Source: Nitrobacter sp051535215 | GTDB lineage: Bacteria > Pseudomonadota > Alphaproteobacteria > Rhizobiales > Xanthobacteraceae | Reading direction: 5' to 3' | NCBI RefSeq assembly: GCF_051535215.1 | Contig: NZ_JBPPLY010000001.1 | Coordinates: 434,001-498,000, forward strand | DNA: 64,000 bases | Part shown: one piece after another, positions 43,917 to 53,137 of the stretch | How positions within the stretch are numbered: the first letter of the stretch is position 1 | How the letters are laid out: each line of letters opens with the position of its first letter | Made by a program: the position numbers and the translations under genes | The notes under the pieces: generated by a model | Databases searched by the model: none | What the model saw: the letters and a program-made list of their open reading frames with translations, nothing else | Told to the model about the DNA's origin: nothing

Positions 43917-45842
43917 TCAGCGCGGCGGGGGTGGCGCGGCCGAGGCCGATCCGCCGTCCAGCAGCGGCGTGATGCGGCGCACTGTGACGCGCCGGTTTTC
44001 CCGCGCCGGACCGTCGGTCTGCACCTTCAGGTTCTGCTCGCCGTAACCTTGCGTCACCAGATTCTCCGGCGGCACCTGGAATTGCTGGGTCAGCAACTCG
44101 GCGGCAGATTGCGCGCGGCGGTCCGACAGCGACAGGTTGTCGACGTCGTTGCCCACCGCATCGGTGTGGCCTTCGATCAGGAAGACCTCGCTCGGGTTGC
44201 GCGAAATCGCGCGGTTGATGCCGTCGGCAATCACCCGAAGTTTCGACGCCTGATCGGGAGCGATGTCCCACGAGCCGGTTTCGAAGTTGATGGTGTCGAG
44301 ATCGATGCTCGGCATCCGTGCACGCACCATCGGGCTGTAGCGGACTTCATCGAGCGTATAGGCGCGCTCGATCGGTTCTACCGGCGGCGCCAGCAGCGTG
44401 TCGTAGATCACCTCCGGCGGCGCATCTTCCGCCTCGACGATGTAGCGGTCGCGCGGAATTCTGATGCGCGGCGGCGGCAGCGAGACGAAATAGCCTCCGA
44501 TTGCTCCGGCCACCACGCCCGCAGCGACGCCTGCCCCGATGCCACCATAGCCACGGCTGTTGTCGATGATGATCACTTCGTGACCGCGCTGATCGCGGCG
44601 AATCCGCCGCAGCATCCGGCCGTCGCGATCATTGATCGTGATGATCTGCGTGCCGTCCGGCCGTACCACAATGGTACGGGTATCGTTTCCTACGCGCTCC
44701 TGCCGGATATCGCGCGCGCCATAGCGGAAGCGATCTTCCTCGTTGTGCCGGATGAAAGACTGCCCGCTCGGATCCCGCACGATGACGCGGCCCGGTTCGG
44801 TGATGACGGTGCGGCCGCCCTGTTCGGTCTGCCGCCGCTCGGAGCGGAACGCATCGATGTTGCGTGGCCCCTGCCGTGCCGCGTCAGGCGCGATCGGTCT
44901 CAGGTCCTGAGCGCTCGAGGGTGGCGGCGGCAGCGGGGTTGTGACGGTGGGCGGCCCGTGACGGGGGACCGGTGCGCCGGGCGGCAACGCGGTCTGACCG
45001 CCGGGAACGGGGAGGCCATGTTCCGCCTTGGTTCCGTTCGGCGCGGCGGCGCCGCGCGGCGCGGTGATCGGAGCTGAACCCGCCGGCGCAGATGGCACGA
45101 CCGGGGTCTCGCGGGGCGACGTCGGTGTCGTTGGTGCGACCGCATTGGGTGTCGGGGCCGTTTGCGCCGGCGCTGTGCCGCTCGGTTGGCCTCCGCGACC
45201 ATTCGGCGGACCGCCGCGTTCACCGGGTCCGGTATGCTCGCGTCCGGGTCCACCACGGACTCCTTCGCCGCGCCTGGTCGAGCCTGGCTCCGCATTTGCA
45301 GGCGGCGTTGATGGCGGTGTGACGTGTGGCTGCGCAGTCGGAGCAGGCGTCGGGGCCGGTCTTGCTGCAGCCGGTGGCGGCGCGCCCTTCGATGGAGGCG
45401 GCGGCGCGGCGGTTGGCGGTGCAGGGGGCTTCGGGGCTGCCGGAGGAGTTGCGGGCTGCGGCGCAGGTGCGGCTCGCGGCTCGGCTGGAGGCGTTGCGTG
45501 CGGCGGGGGTGTCATTGGCCTTGGTCGCTCCGCCGCTGGCGGGGCGACATGCGGAGGCTGTGGCGGAGCAGGGCGGGCAGCAGCGGGCGGAGGGGGCGCC
45601 GACCTTTGCGGTTCTGCGTGAGGCGGCGGAGCGGGCCGCGCCGGAGCGCCGGAAGGTGCTTGACGAGTCGGCGCGGCATTCGGAGGCGGCCTTTTCCGCC
45701 GTCCCTCGCCTTCGTCCTGTTCGGCCGGCGCGGAAGCCTGCGCGAGTTGGACCGGCGCGGATTGTGCGTGTGACGGCGGCGGCGTCAACGACGCGACAGT
45801 GAGAGCCGACGTGGCCAGCAGGACCAGGCGAAAGTTCGTCAT
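43917..45842 (-). CDS. OmpA-domain protein with long proline/alanine-rich region
   Basis: 641 residues from the ATG at 45842 (MTNFRLVLLATSALTVASL.. signal peptide); the frame is open 25 codons further upstream without support. About 300 residues of Pro/Ala-rich low-complexity sequence follow. Next come a DUF-like part with RDPSGQSFIRHNEEDRF and DGTQIITINDRDGRM, a glycine-rich helix GYGGIGAGVAAGVVAGAIGGY, and a C-terminal OmpA domain (FLIEGHTDAVGND, LSLSDRRAQSAAELL, RENRRVTVRRI) that binds peptidoglycan. It may link the outer membrane to the wall; the proline region suggests a spacer. Confidence 0.88.
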   Translation of the reverse strand: MTNFRLVLLATSALTVASLTPPPSHAQSAPVQLAQASAPAEQDEGEGRRKRPPPNAAPTRQAPSGAPARPAPPPHAEPQRSAPPPPAAARPAPPQPPHVAPPAAERPRPMTPPPHATPPAEPRAAPAPQPATPPAAPKPPAPPTAAPPPPSKGAPPPAAARPAPTPAPTAQPHVTPPSTPPANAEPGSTRRGEGVRGGPGREHTGPGERGGPPNGRGGQPSGTAPAQTAPTPNAVAPTTPTSPRETPVVPSAPAGSAPITAPRGAAAPNGTKAEHGLPVPGGQTALPPGAPVPRHGPPTVTTPLPPPPSSAQDLRPIAPDAARQGPRNIDAFRSERRQTEQGGRTVITEPGRVIVRDPSGQSFIRHNEEDRFRYGARDIRQERVGNDTRTIVVRPDGTQIITINDRDGRMLRRIRRDQRGHEVIIIDNSRGYGGIGAGVAAGVVAGAIGGYFVSLPPPRIRIPRDRYIVEAEDAPPEVIYDTLLAPPVEPIERAYTLDEVRYSPMVRARMPSIDLDTINFETGSWDIAPDQASKLRVIADGINRAISRNPSEVFLIEGHTDAVGNDVDNLSLSDRRAQSAAELLTQQFQVPPENLVTQGYGEQNLKVQTDGPARENRRVTVRRITPLLDGGSASAAPPPPR

Positions 45843-46037
45843 GACAATCTTTATCCCAACAAAAGTTTCGGCAACGAGCGCGAGGCTTGCGCCCGACGGT
45901 GACGGGAGCGTGATCAACGAATAGCGATAAGGCTGTAATGTGGCAGCGATCCGCAGCGAGGACTGATTTATTTTCAGACGCGTTCTATAAAAAGCGTGCG
46001 GAATTCATGTCGCATTCAGATCATGCGTCATCCGCAG

Positions 46038-46271
46038 CTACCCGAGCATATCGGTCGCAGGTGGTTGGGCCGGCGGAGTCGAGGGAGCCTGTGGCGGCAA
46101 TTCCTCCGGCATCTGGCCCGGCAATTCTCGCGGAGGCGGGGGCGAGTCGGGTTCGTGCATCGGCGGCGGTACATCGGGACCGGGCTGCGGACGACCCGGC
46201 GGATCTTCGCGGGGTGGCTCCGTCGGACGGCCCGGCTTGACGGGCGGCACCTCCGTCGGTTGATCACCCAT
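46038..46271 (-). CDS. Small proline-rich protein (77 aa)
   Basis: The ATG is preceded by GGAG at eight bases. The product is hydrophilic and proline-rich from residue 5 on, with repeated PP/EP/GP steps and no signal peptide or cysteine. No family assigned; likely intrinsically disordered. The frame is open further upstream without support. Convergent with nothing on this strand; the CAP gene starts divergently. Confidence 0.5.
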   Translation of the reverse strand: MGDQPTEVPPVKPGRPTEPPREDPPGRPQPGPDVPPPMHEPDSPPPPRELPGQMPEELPPQAPSTPPAQPPATDMLG

Positions 46272-46449
46272 TGCGTGTCTCCATTCCGAAGCTGACTTTT
46301 CAGTTGGGCAGTGATCGCCGTTTCCATGACTTTCGACGATCGCGATCACTTGCGGTCCTAACGGCTGATGTGGCGTGATGTTCCGCAAGCCGCTGCGGCA
46401 TCGCCGACCGGATGTTGCGCACAATGGAACTTGAGTGGGGGGCCTTCGC

Positions 46450-46878
46450 ATGAAAACCGTTTTTCTGGCTACGGTCGCTGCATCGGCCATGATCGCGAAC
46501 AGCGCGGCTCATGCGGGGGGCTGCGCCTCCGCGATCAGCGCTTATCGTCGCGCGCATGGGCTGTCAGCCGTTCGCGCCGATGCAGCACTCGATCGGATCG
46601 CGCGCCAACAGGCCGCGGCGATGGCCCGGGCGGAAACGATCAGCCACGACGTGAATGGCAATTTCTTCGTCCGGATCGCGCCTGTTCATCGCCGGCTGGC
46701 GGCCGAGAATGTCGCGGCCGGTTTTCCGACCTGCAAGGAGACGATCAGGCAATGGGATGCGAGCGGCGGGCATCGCGCCAATCTTCAGATGCCGGGCGCG
46801 CGACGTGTCGGGGTCGCGTCGGTTCCGAAGCCGTCATCGCCCTATCGGCGCTTCTGGGCCATGGTGATCACGGATTGA
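46450..46878 (+). CDS. CAP-domain (SCP/PR1-like) secreted protein
   Basis: 142 residues with a signal peptide (TVFLATVAASAMIANSAAHA). The CAP fold is indicated by SAISAYRRAHGLSAVRADAALDRIARQQAAAMARAETISHD, RLAAENVAAG, IRQWDASGGHRANLQMPGARRVGVA. The conserved His and Glu positions (ISHD, AEN) are present. Bacterial CAP proteins are extracytoplasmic with mostly unknown roles. Two cysteines may pair. Confidence 0.87.
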   Translation: MKTVFLATVAASAMIANSAAHAGGCASAISAYRRAHGLSAVRADAALDRIARQQAAAMARAETISHDVNGNFFVRIAPVHRRLAAENVAAGFPTCKETIRQWDASGGHRANLQMPGARRVGVASVPKPSSPYRRFWAMVITD

Positions 46879-46911
46879 GGCGGTGTGTGCCGGTCGTTAT
46901 TGCGCCGGCGC

Positions 46912-47694
46912 TCAGACCTGCCGCTCGACCAGCTTCAGCTTCAGCATGGCGATCGCCTCCGCCGGGTTCAGGTTCTTGGGACAGGCCTTCGTGCAATTCA
47001 GAATCGTGTGGCAACGATAGAGCCGGAACGGATCCTCGAGATAGTCAAGCCGTTCGCCGGTGGCTTCGTCGCGCGAATCGCTGACCCATCGTGCCGTCTG
47101 CAGCAGAGCTGCGGGCCCCAGAAAGCGTTCGCTGTTCCACCAGTAGCTCGGACAAGCCGTCGAACAGCAGGCGCACAGGATGCACTCATAGAGGCCGTCG
47201 AGCTTTTCGCGGTCCTCCCGACTCTGTCGCCATTCCTTCTGCGGCGTGGGCGTGGTGGTCTTCAGCCAAGGTTCGATCGAGGCGTATTGCGCGTAAAAAT
47301 TCGTCAGATCCGGCACCAGGTCCTTCACCACGGGCTGGTGCGGAAGCGGACTGATCTTCACTGCGTCGGCGGCGACGTCGTGCATCGATTTGGTGCAGGC
47401 CAGCGTGTTCTGGCCATTGATGTTCATGGCGCAGGAGCCGCATACGCCTTCGCGGCAGGAGCGGCGGAAGGTCAGGGTCGGGTCGATATTGTCCTTGATC
47501 CAGATCAGACCATCGAGCACCCTCGGGCCGCATTCGTTGACGTCGACATAAAAGGTGTCGAGGCTTGGGTTGTCGTCGTTGTCTGGGTTCCAGCGATAGA
47601 CCTTGAATTCTCGCGTCTCCGTCGCGCCTTCCGGCTTCGGCCAGGTCTTGCCGCCGGTGACCTTCGAATTTCTCGGAAGCGCGAATTTAACCAT
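46912..47694 (-). CDS. sdhB: Succinate dehydrogenase iron-sulfur subunit
   Basis: 260 residues. The N-terminal 2Fe-2S part has SCREGVCGSCAMNINGQNTLAC, the C-terminal part CILCACCSTACPSYWWN for the 4Fe-4S cluster and CHTILNCTKACPKNLNPA for the 3Fe-4S cluster. It passes electrons from SdhA to quinone. It is last in sdhCDAB, 178 bases after sdhA, with a long palindromic repeat in that gap. Confidence 0.97.
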   Translation of the reverse strand: MVKFALPRNSKVTGGKTWPKPEGATETREFKVYRWNPDNDDNPSLDTFYVDVNECGPRVLDGLIWIKDNIDPTLTFRRSCREGVCGSCAMNINGQNTLACTKSMHDVAADAVKISPLPHQPVVKDLVPDLTNFYAQYASIEPWLKTTTPTPQKEWRQSREDREKLDGLYECILCACCSTACPSYWWNSERFLGPAALLQTARWVSDSRDEATGERLDYLEDPFRLYRCHTILNCTKACPKNLNPAEAIAMLKLKLVERQV

Positions 47695-47713
47695 CGGTCT
47701 GGTCCTACCTTTT

Positions 47714-47839
47714 CGTCATTCCGGGATGCGTTCCGGGCGGCGATAACCGGCCGGATGCAGACCCGAAATCCATGCCCTACTCTTTATCCGGTCCATGGAT
47801 TTCGGGTTCGCTCGCTTTTGCTCGCACCCTGGAATGACG
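47714..47839. repeat. Nested inverted repeat inside the sdh operon
   Basis: Outer arms CGTCATTCC (47714-47722) and GGAATGACG (47831-47839) enclose inner arms CCCGAAATCCATG (47762-47774) and CATGGATTTCGGG (47794-47806). It fills the sdhA-sdhB gap and belongs to the class of dispersed palindromes seen elsewhere in the window. Confidence 0.75.
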
Positions 47840-47872
47840 GGCTGTGAAAGTTCTGTCTCAAAGTTCTGCCCC

Positions 47873-49696
47873 TCAATACACTCGCGCCTTCGGCGGAATG
47901 TACTGAACGTCGTTGGTCATCGTGTAGTCGTGAACCGGACGGTAGTCGATCGTGGTGATGCCGCGATTGTCCAGCCGGGCCAGCGTATGCTTCATCCAGT
48001 TCTGATCGTCGCGGTTGGGATAATCCTCGCGCGCATGGGCGCCGCGGCTTTCGGTGCGGTTGGCGGCGCAATCCATCGTCACCACCGCCTGGGAAATGAG
48101 GTTGTCGTATTCCATCGTCTCTATCAGGTCCGTGTTCCACACCAGCGAGCGATCGAACACGGCGATGTCGGCGATACCGTCATAAACCTTATGAATCAGT
48201 TTCTGGCCTTCGGTCAGAACATCGCGGGTACGGAAAACCGCGCAGTTGGTCTGCATCACCCGCTGCATGCTCTCGCGCAGCCTGGCGGTTGGCGTGCCGC
48301 CGGAGGCATAACGAAACTTGTCGAGGCGGCCGAGCGCCATCTCGCTGGAATTCGCGGGCAGGTCGGGCTGCTCGGCATTGGCGGCGAGTTTCTCGGCGCA
48401 GCGCTGTGCGGCGGCGCGGCCGAATACCACGAGATCGATCAGCGAATTGGAGCCGAGGCGATTGGCGCCGTGCACGGAGACGCAGGCGGCTTCGCCCACC
48501 GCCATCAGGCCGGGCACGACCGCATTGTCGTTGCCGGTTTTCTTGGTGACGACTTCGCCGTGGAAGTTGGTCGGGATGCCGCCCATGTTGTAGTGGACGG
48601 TCGGCAGGATCGGGATCGGCTCGCGGGTGACGTCGACGCCGGCGAAGATCTTCACCGATTCCGAGATGCCCGGCAGCCGCTCGTGCAGCACTTTCGGGTC
48701 GAGATGGTCGAGATGCAGGAAGATGTGGTCTTTCTTCTTGCCGACGCCGCGGCCTTCGCGGATTTCGATCGTCATCGCGCGCGAGACTACATCGCGCGAG
48801 GCGAGATCCTTGGCCGAGGGTGCATAGCGCTCCATGAAGCGCTCGCCCTCGGCGTTGACGAGGTAACCGCCTTCGCCGCGCGCGCCTTCGGTAACGAGGC
48901 AGCCCGATCCGTAGATGCCGGTCGGGTGAAACTGAACGAACTCCATGTCCTGCAGCGGCAGTCCTGCGCGCAGCGCCATGCCGCCGCCGTCGCCGGTGCA
49001 GATGTGCGCCGAGGTGCATGAGGCGTAGGCGCGTCCGTAGCCGCCGGTGGCGAGAATCGTGGTCTGGGCGCGGAAGCGGTGCACCGTGCCGTCGTCGAGC
49101 TTGAGCGCGATCACGCCGCGGCAGGCGCCCTGATCGTCCATGATGAGGTCGATGGCGAAAAACTCGATGAAGAATTCTGCAGCGTGGCGTAGCGCCTGGC
49201 CATACATCGTGTGCAGCATCGCGTGGCCGGTGCGGTCGGCGGCGGCGCAGGTGCGCTGGGCCTGACTCTTGCCGAAATCGATGGTCATGCCGCCGAACGG
49301 GCGCTGGTAGATCTTGCCGTCCTCGGTGCGCGAGAACGGCACGCCCCAGTGTTCGAGTTCGTAGACCGCCTCCGGCGCGTTGCGCACCATGTACTCGATG
49401 CAGTCCTGATCGCCGAGCCAGTCCGATCCCTTGACGGTATCGTACATGTGCCAGCGCCAGTCATCCTTGTGCATATTACCGAGGGAGGCGGAGATGCCGC
49501 CCTGCGCCGCCACGGTATGCGAACGGGTGGGAAATACCTTGGTGATGCAGGCGGTGCGCAGGCCGGCCTCGCCGCAACCCACGGCGGCCCGCAGGCCCGC
49601 TCCGCCGGCGCCGACGACCACGACGTCATAAGTATGGTCTTCGATGGGGTAGGCCTTGCCGTTGGCGGCGGGCGCTGCACTGCCGTTTCCGGCCAT
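47873..49696 (-). CDS. sdhA: Succinate dehydrogenase flavoprotein subunit
   Basis: 607 residues. FAD-binding VVVVGAGGAGLRAAVG at the N-terminus, the covalent-FAD region TRSHTVAAQGGISASLGN, RPFGGMTIDFGKSQAQRTCAAADRTGHA, the active-site HPTGIYGSGCLVTEGARGEGG, and VHGANRLGSNSLIDLVVFGRAA near the C-terminal helical domain. Oxidises succinate in the TCA cycle and complex II. It follows sdhD closely. Confidence 0.97.
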   Translation of the reverse strand: MAGNGSAAPAANGKAYPIEDHTYDVVVVGAGGAGLRAAVGCGEAGLRTACITKVFPTRSHTVAAQGGISASLGNMHKDDWRWHMYDTVKGSDWLGDQDCIEYMVRNAPEAVYELEHWGVPFSRTEDGKIYQRPFGGMTIDFGKSQAQRTCAAADRTGHAMLHTMYGQALRHAAEFFIEFFAIDLIMDDQGACRGVIALKLDDGTVHRFRAQTTILATGGYGRAYASCTSAHICTGDGGGMALRAGLPLQDMEFVQFHPTGIYGSGCLVTEGARGEGGYLVNAEGERFMERYAPSAKDLASRDVVSRAMTIEIREGRGVGKKKDHIFLHLDHLDPKVLHERLPGISESVKIFAGVDVTREPIPILPTVHYNMGGIPTNFHGEVVTKKTGNDNAVVPGLMAVGEAACVSVHGANRLGSNSLIDLVVFGRAAAQRCAEKLAANAEQPDLPANSSEMALGRLDKFRYASGGTPTARLRESMQRVMQTNCAVFRTRDVLTEGQKLIHKVYDGIADIAVFDRSLVWNTDLIETMEYDNLISQAVVTMDCAANRTESRGAHAREDYPNRDDQNWMKHTLARLDNRGITTIDYRPVHDYTMTNDVQYIPPKARVY

Positions 49697-49699
49697 GAA

Positions 49700-50107
49700 C
49701 TACACTCCGGATGACAGTTTGAAGATGGCATAAGCGGCGGCGAGCGCCAGGGTGACGGAGAAGAAGTTGTTGGCCATGATCGATATCAGCTTGAACTTCT
49801 CGTCATGCACGTAGTCTTCGATGATTACCTGCATTCCGATTTTCATATGCCAGATGCTGGCGACGACGAACAGCAGCATGATGATGGCGATCGCCGGCGA
49901 ACCGAGAATCTGCGCCGCCCCGGCCTGGTTGCGGCCGAGCAGGATCATCATGACCACGACCATCGGCACGATCAGCAGGATCATCGCGACCGCGGTCACC
50001 CGCTGCCGCCAGAAGTCCTTGGTTCCCGAATGGGCTGCACCGAGGTTGCGAACCCGCTTCAGCGGCGTCTGCATCGACTTCGGACCGGAGAGTGGCTGCG
50101 GGCTCAT
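49700..50107 (-). CDS. sdhD: Succinate dehydrogenase membrane anchor subunit SdhD
   Basis: 135 residues from the ATG overlapping the sdhC stop; the open frame continues far upstream antiparallel to nothing useful. Three hydrophobic segments: VTAVAMILLIVPMVVVMMILLG, SPAIAIIMLLFVVASIWHMKIGMQVIIEDYVHDE (with heme/quinone-site His and the conserved EDYV) and ISIMANNFFSVTLALAAAYAIF. It overlaps the sdhC gene by four bases. Confidence 0.92.
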   Translation of the reverse strand: MSPQPLSGPKSMQTPLKRVRNLGAAHSGTKDFWRQRVTAVAMILLIVPMVVVMMILLGRNQAGAAQILGSPAIAIIMLLFVVASIWHMKIGMQVIIEDYVHDEKFKLISIMANNFFSVTLALAAAYAIFKLSSGV

Positions 50108-50502
50108 CGTCCGCCACCAGTCGCATAGGCGACGATCCACAGCAGCACCGTGAGCAGGATGCCGCCGATCAGCGCCGCCCGAGTGAGCCATTCGCGCTCG
50201 GCCGGCTTGAACCCATAACCGAGATCCCAGACCAGGTGGCGAACGCCGCTCAGCATGTGATGCATCAACGCCCAGGTGTATCCGAAGGCGATCAACCGGC
50301 CGATCCAGCTTGCCGTGAAGGACTGGACCGCGGCGTAGGCGCCCGGCCCGGACGACACTGCGATCAACCACCAGACCAGCAGCAATGTCCCGAAATAAAG
50401 TGCCACGCCGGTCGCACGATGGACGATGGACGATGTCATCGTCAGGGTCCAGCGGTAAATCTGCAGGTGCGGCGAAAGCGGACGTTCGATTCTGATAGTC
50501 AT
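50104..50502 (-). CDS. sdhC: Succinate dehydrogenase cytochrome b556 subunit SdhC
   Basis: 132 residues from the ATG with GAAGG upstream, giving the usual RPLSPHLQIYRWTLTMTSSIVHRATGV start. The SIxHRxTG motif binds heme/quinone, and LMHHMLSGVRHLVWD carries the heme His. Three membrane segments. First gene of sdhCDAB. Confidence 0.94.
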   Translation of the reverse strand: MTIRIERPLSPHLQIYRWTLTMTSSIVHRATGVALYFGTLLLVWWLIAVSSGPGAYAAVQSFTASWIGRLIAFGYTWALMHHMLSGVRHLVWDLGYGFKPAEREWLTRAALIGGILLTVLLWIVAYATGGGR

Positions 50503-50719
50503 CGATGCCTTCGCTGGTTGCGGGCGCGCGGCGCCACCCGGTTGGGATCCGCGACAAGCAATTTTGCTCACTATACTTATGGGGTCAAAACAGCCTTCGC
50601 AACGCTCAAATCGCTATTTGCGAATGGCAGTTCAGGACTAGGGCATTGACATTTCCTTAACGTGCCGCGCAGACCACCGGGATCTCTGAAGCGCGATTCA
50701 TGGCTGCTCCGGGCTAACT

Positions 50720-52231
50720 TCACTTATAGAAATCGGCATAGGTGTCGCGCAGGATATTTTTCTGCACCTTGCCCATGGCGTTGCGCGGCAACTCATCGAC
50801 GAAGATCACGCGCTTCGGCATCTTGAATTTCGCCAGCCGGTCCTTGAGCGCGTCAAGCACCGCGGCTTCAGTGATAGCGGTGTCCTTGTCGCGAACCACG
50901 ACAGCGGTGACACCCTCGCCGAAGTCGGGGTGCGGCACGCCGATGACGGCGCTTTCGACCACGCCGTGCAGCGTGTCGATCTCGCTCTCGACTTCTTTCG
51001 GATAGACATTCAGGCCGCCCGTGATCACGAGATCCGTGCCGCGGCCGAGAATGTGCACGTAATCCCGCTCGTCCATTTTGCCGAGGTCGCCGGTGATGAA
51101 GAAACCGTCGGGGCGAAACTCCGCCGCAGTCTTCTCCGGCATCTGCCAGTAGCCTTTGAACACGTTCGGGCCCTTGACCTCGATCATGCCGATGGTATCG
51201 CGTGGCAATTCCCTTCCCGTTTCCGGATCGGTGACGCGCACGGAGACGCCGGGCAACGCGAATCCCACCGCGCCGGGAACGCGGTCGCCGTCATAGGGGT
51301 TCGATGTGTTCATGCCGGTCTCGGTCATGCCATAGCGTTCCAGCACGGCGTGACCGGTGCGGGCCGACCATTCGCGGTGGGTGTCGGCGAGCAGCGGCGC
51401 CGAGCCGGAGATGAACAGCCGCATGTGGCTGGTCGATTCATGCGTCAGCGCCGGATTTTGCAGCAGGCGTGTGTAGAAAGTCGGCACGCCCATCAGCACT
51501 GTGGCGCGCGCCATAAGTTCGATGACGAGGCCGGGATCGAACTTCGGCAGAAAGATCATCGATGCGCGCGCCAGCAGCGCGACATTGCTCGCCACGAACA
51601 GTCCATGCGTGTGATAGATCGGCAGCGCGTGGATCAGCACGTCCTTGTCGGTGAAACGCCAGCAGTCGACGAGACTGTACGCGTTCGACGCCAGATTGTC
51701 GTGGGTCAGCATCGCGCCTTTGGAGCGTCCTGTCGTGCCGGAGGTGTAGAGAATAGCCGCAAGGTCGTCTCGGGCCCGCGCGACCGTGATGTATTCGGGC
51801 CTTGCCGCCATGGCGGCCTCCGTCAGCGATCCTTTTCCATTGGCGTCAAGCGTTTCGATTTTGGCGCCGATCTTCGCCGCGATCGCCTTGATACCCTCCG
51901 CCTTCGAGGGATCGCAGACCACCAGTGACGGCTCGGCGTCGGTGACGAAATAGTCGAGTTCATTGAGGGTGTAGGCCGGATTGAGCGGCAGATAGACCGC
52001 GCCGGCGCGCAACGCCGCAAGATAGAGCGCGAGATTGGGTACTGACTTTTCGACCTGTACGGCGACGCGGTCGCCGGGCCTGACCCCGCTTGCCGCCAGC
52101 ACGTTGGCCAGCCGTCCTGAAAACGCGATCAGGTCGCCATAGGTGATGCGGCGGCCGTCCAGCGTTTTGATCGCGAGCCGCTCTGCGTCGTCGAGATCGT
52201 CGAACAGGCGCGAAAACAGGTTGGCGTTCAT
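50720..52231 (-). CDS. matB: Malonyl-CoA synthetase MatB
   Basis: 503 residues, an acyl-activating (ANL) enzyme. AMP-binding motifs are ILYTSGTTGRSKGAM, PIYHTHGLFVA, ERYGMTETGMNTSNPYDG and GDLGKMDERDYVHILGRGTDLVITGGLNVYPKEVE; the late KFKMPKRVIFVDELPRNAMGKVQK carries the catalytic Lys. The RYGMTETxM and NVYP segments match rhizobial malonate-CoA ligases. It activates malonate to malonyl-CoA; no malonyl-CoA decarboxylase (MatA) or carrier (MatC) is adjacent. The chosen ATG avoids 29 unsupported residues. Confidence 0.9.
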   Translation of the reverse strand: MNANLFSRLFDDLDDAERLAIKTLDGRRITYGDLIAFSGRLANVLAASGVRPGDRVAVQVEKSVPNLALYLAALRAGAVYLPLNPAYTLNELDYFVTDAEPSLVVCDPSKAEGIKAIAAKIGAKIETLDANGKGSLTEAAMAARPEYITVARARDDLAAILYTSGTTGRSKGAMLTHDNLASNAYSLVDCWRFTDKDVLIHALPIYHTHGLFVASNVALLARASMIFLPKFDPGLVIELMARATVLMGVPTFYTRLLQNPALTHESTSHMRLFISGSAPLLADTHREWSARTGHAVLERYGMTETGMNTSNPYDGDRVPGAVGFALPGVSVRVTDPETGRELPRDTIGMIEVKGPNVFKGYWQMPEKTAAEFRPDGFFITGDLGKMDERDYVHILGRGTDLVITGGLNVYPKEVESEIDTLHGVVESAVIGVPHPDFGEGVTAVVVRDKDTAITEAAVLDALKDRLAKFKMPKRVIFVDELPRNAMGKVQKNILRDTYADFYK

Positions 52232-52386
52232 GGCGGAGTTCCTGCGGGCTTTGATCCCGATGGCCTGATCGCTAATTTGTGAGGCCGATCCGGGTGATAT
52301 TCGGCGTTGTCGAAACAAATACCGGCATACAATATCTACGAGTCTTTCTCACGCGTCTCCGACGTTCGATGGACGTGGATTTTCTC

Positions 52387-53016
52387 ATGACAAGCATTCC
52401 GGCCAGCGATGACTGCACCGCCTCTCCTCCCGCCGGAATTATTCAGCCGGCGTGGGTTCGCATCGTCCACTGGATCAATGCCCTGGCGATGATCGTCATG
52501 ATCATGTCGGGCTGGCAGATCTACAATGCCTCGCCGCTGTTCGACTTCACCTTCTCGCGCTCGATCACGCTTGGCGGCTGGCTTGCCGGCGGGCTGCTGT
52601 GGCATTTCGCGGCGATGTGGCTGTTGGTGGTCAACGGCCTCGTCTATCTCGTTCTCGGGCTCGCCACCGGGCGCTTCCGCCGGAAGCTATGGCCGATCAC
52701 TCCATCGGGCGTGGCGGCCGATACCAAGGCGGCGCTGACCGGCAAGCTGTCCCATGACGATCTGTCGATGTATAATCAGGTGCAGAAGCTGTTGTACGCC
52801 GCCATCATCCTTGTCGGGATCGTGGTGGTGCTGTCGGGCCTCTCGATCTGGAAGCCGGTCCAGTTTCAGTGGCTGACGGCGGTGTTCGGCGGCTACGATT
52901 TTGCGCGCTATGTGCATTTCACCTGCATGGCGCTGATCGTGGCGTTTCTCGTCGTGCATGTCGCGCTCGCGCTGCTGGTGCCAAAGAGCCTGCGCGCGAT
53001 GGTTGCCGGCCGCTAG
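52387..53016 (+). CDS. Cytochrome b561-type membrane subunit
   Basis: About 209 residues with four main membrane segments. Candidate heme ligands are His in VRIVHWINALAM, GLLWHFAAMWLL, YVHFTCMALIVAF and FLVVHVALALL. It matches the Ni/Fe-hydrogenase-type cytochrome b561 family that pairs with periplasmic molybdoenzymes. An in-frame ATG six codons upstream is an alternative. It is followed by a YedY-like molybdoenzyme, which it probably connects to the quinone pool. Confidence 0.88.
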   Translation: MTSIPASDDCTASPPAGIIQPAWVRIVHWINALAMIVMIMSGWQIYNASPLFDFTFSRSITLGGWLAGGLLWHFAAMWLLVVNGLVYLVLGLATGRFRRKLWPITPSGVAADTKAALTGKLSHDDLSMYNQVQKLLYAAIILVGIVVVLSGLSIWKPVQFQWLTAVFGGYDFARYVHFTCMALIVAFLVVHVALALLVPKSLRAMVAGR

Positions 53017-53062
53017 CGCGTATTCCAAGAGTAGATTCCGGTTTTGCGATCAGAATACGCGC
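53016..53062. repeat. Palindrome between cytochrome b561 and molybdoenzyme genes
   Basis: GCGCGTATTC and GAATACGCGC enclose 27 bases containing AGAGTAGATTCCGGTTTTGCGATCA, a second type of dispersed repeat in this family. It overlaps the 3' end of the b561 gene by one base. Confidence 0.65.
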
Positions 53063-53137
53063 AAATGATTGATTGAAGTTATTTCCTCGCGGCTGACGGG
53101 TTTCAGTCAGCCGAAAAATGGTCCAGGAGAGCTCGCC

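Noticed and set aside
45028..45802. Two Gly/Arg-rich frames antisense to the OmpA-like gene
   Set aside because: They are the complement of the proline/alanine-rich low-complexity region and have no independent start signals.
47795..49021. 408-codon frame antisense to sdhA
   Set aside because: SdhA is full length with all motifs on the other strand; the antisense product is His/Arg-rich and unrecognisable.
49700..50557. 285-codon frame covering sdhD and sdhC
   Set aside because: Only the last 135 codons encode SdhD; the upstream half lies over sdhC in the wrong frame, and sdhD has its own ATG overlapping the sdhC stop.
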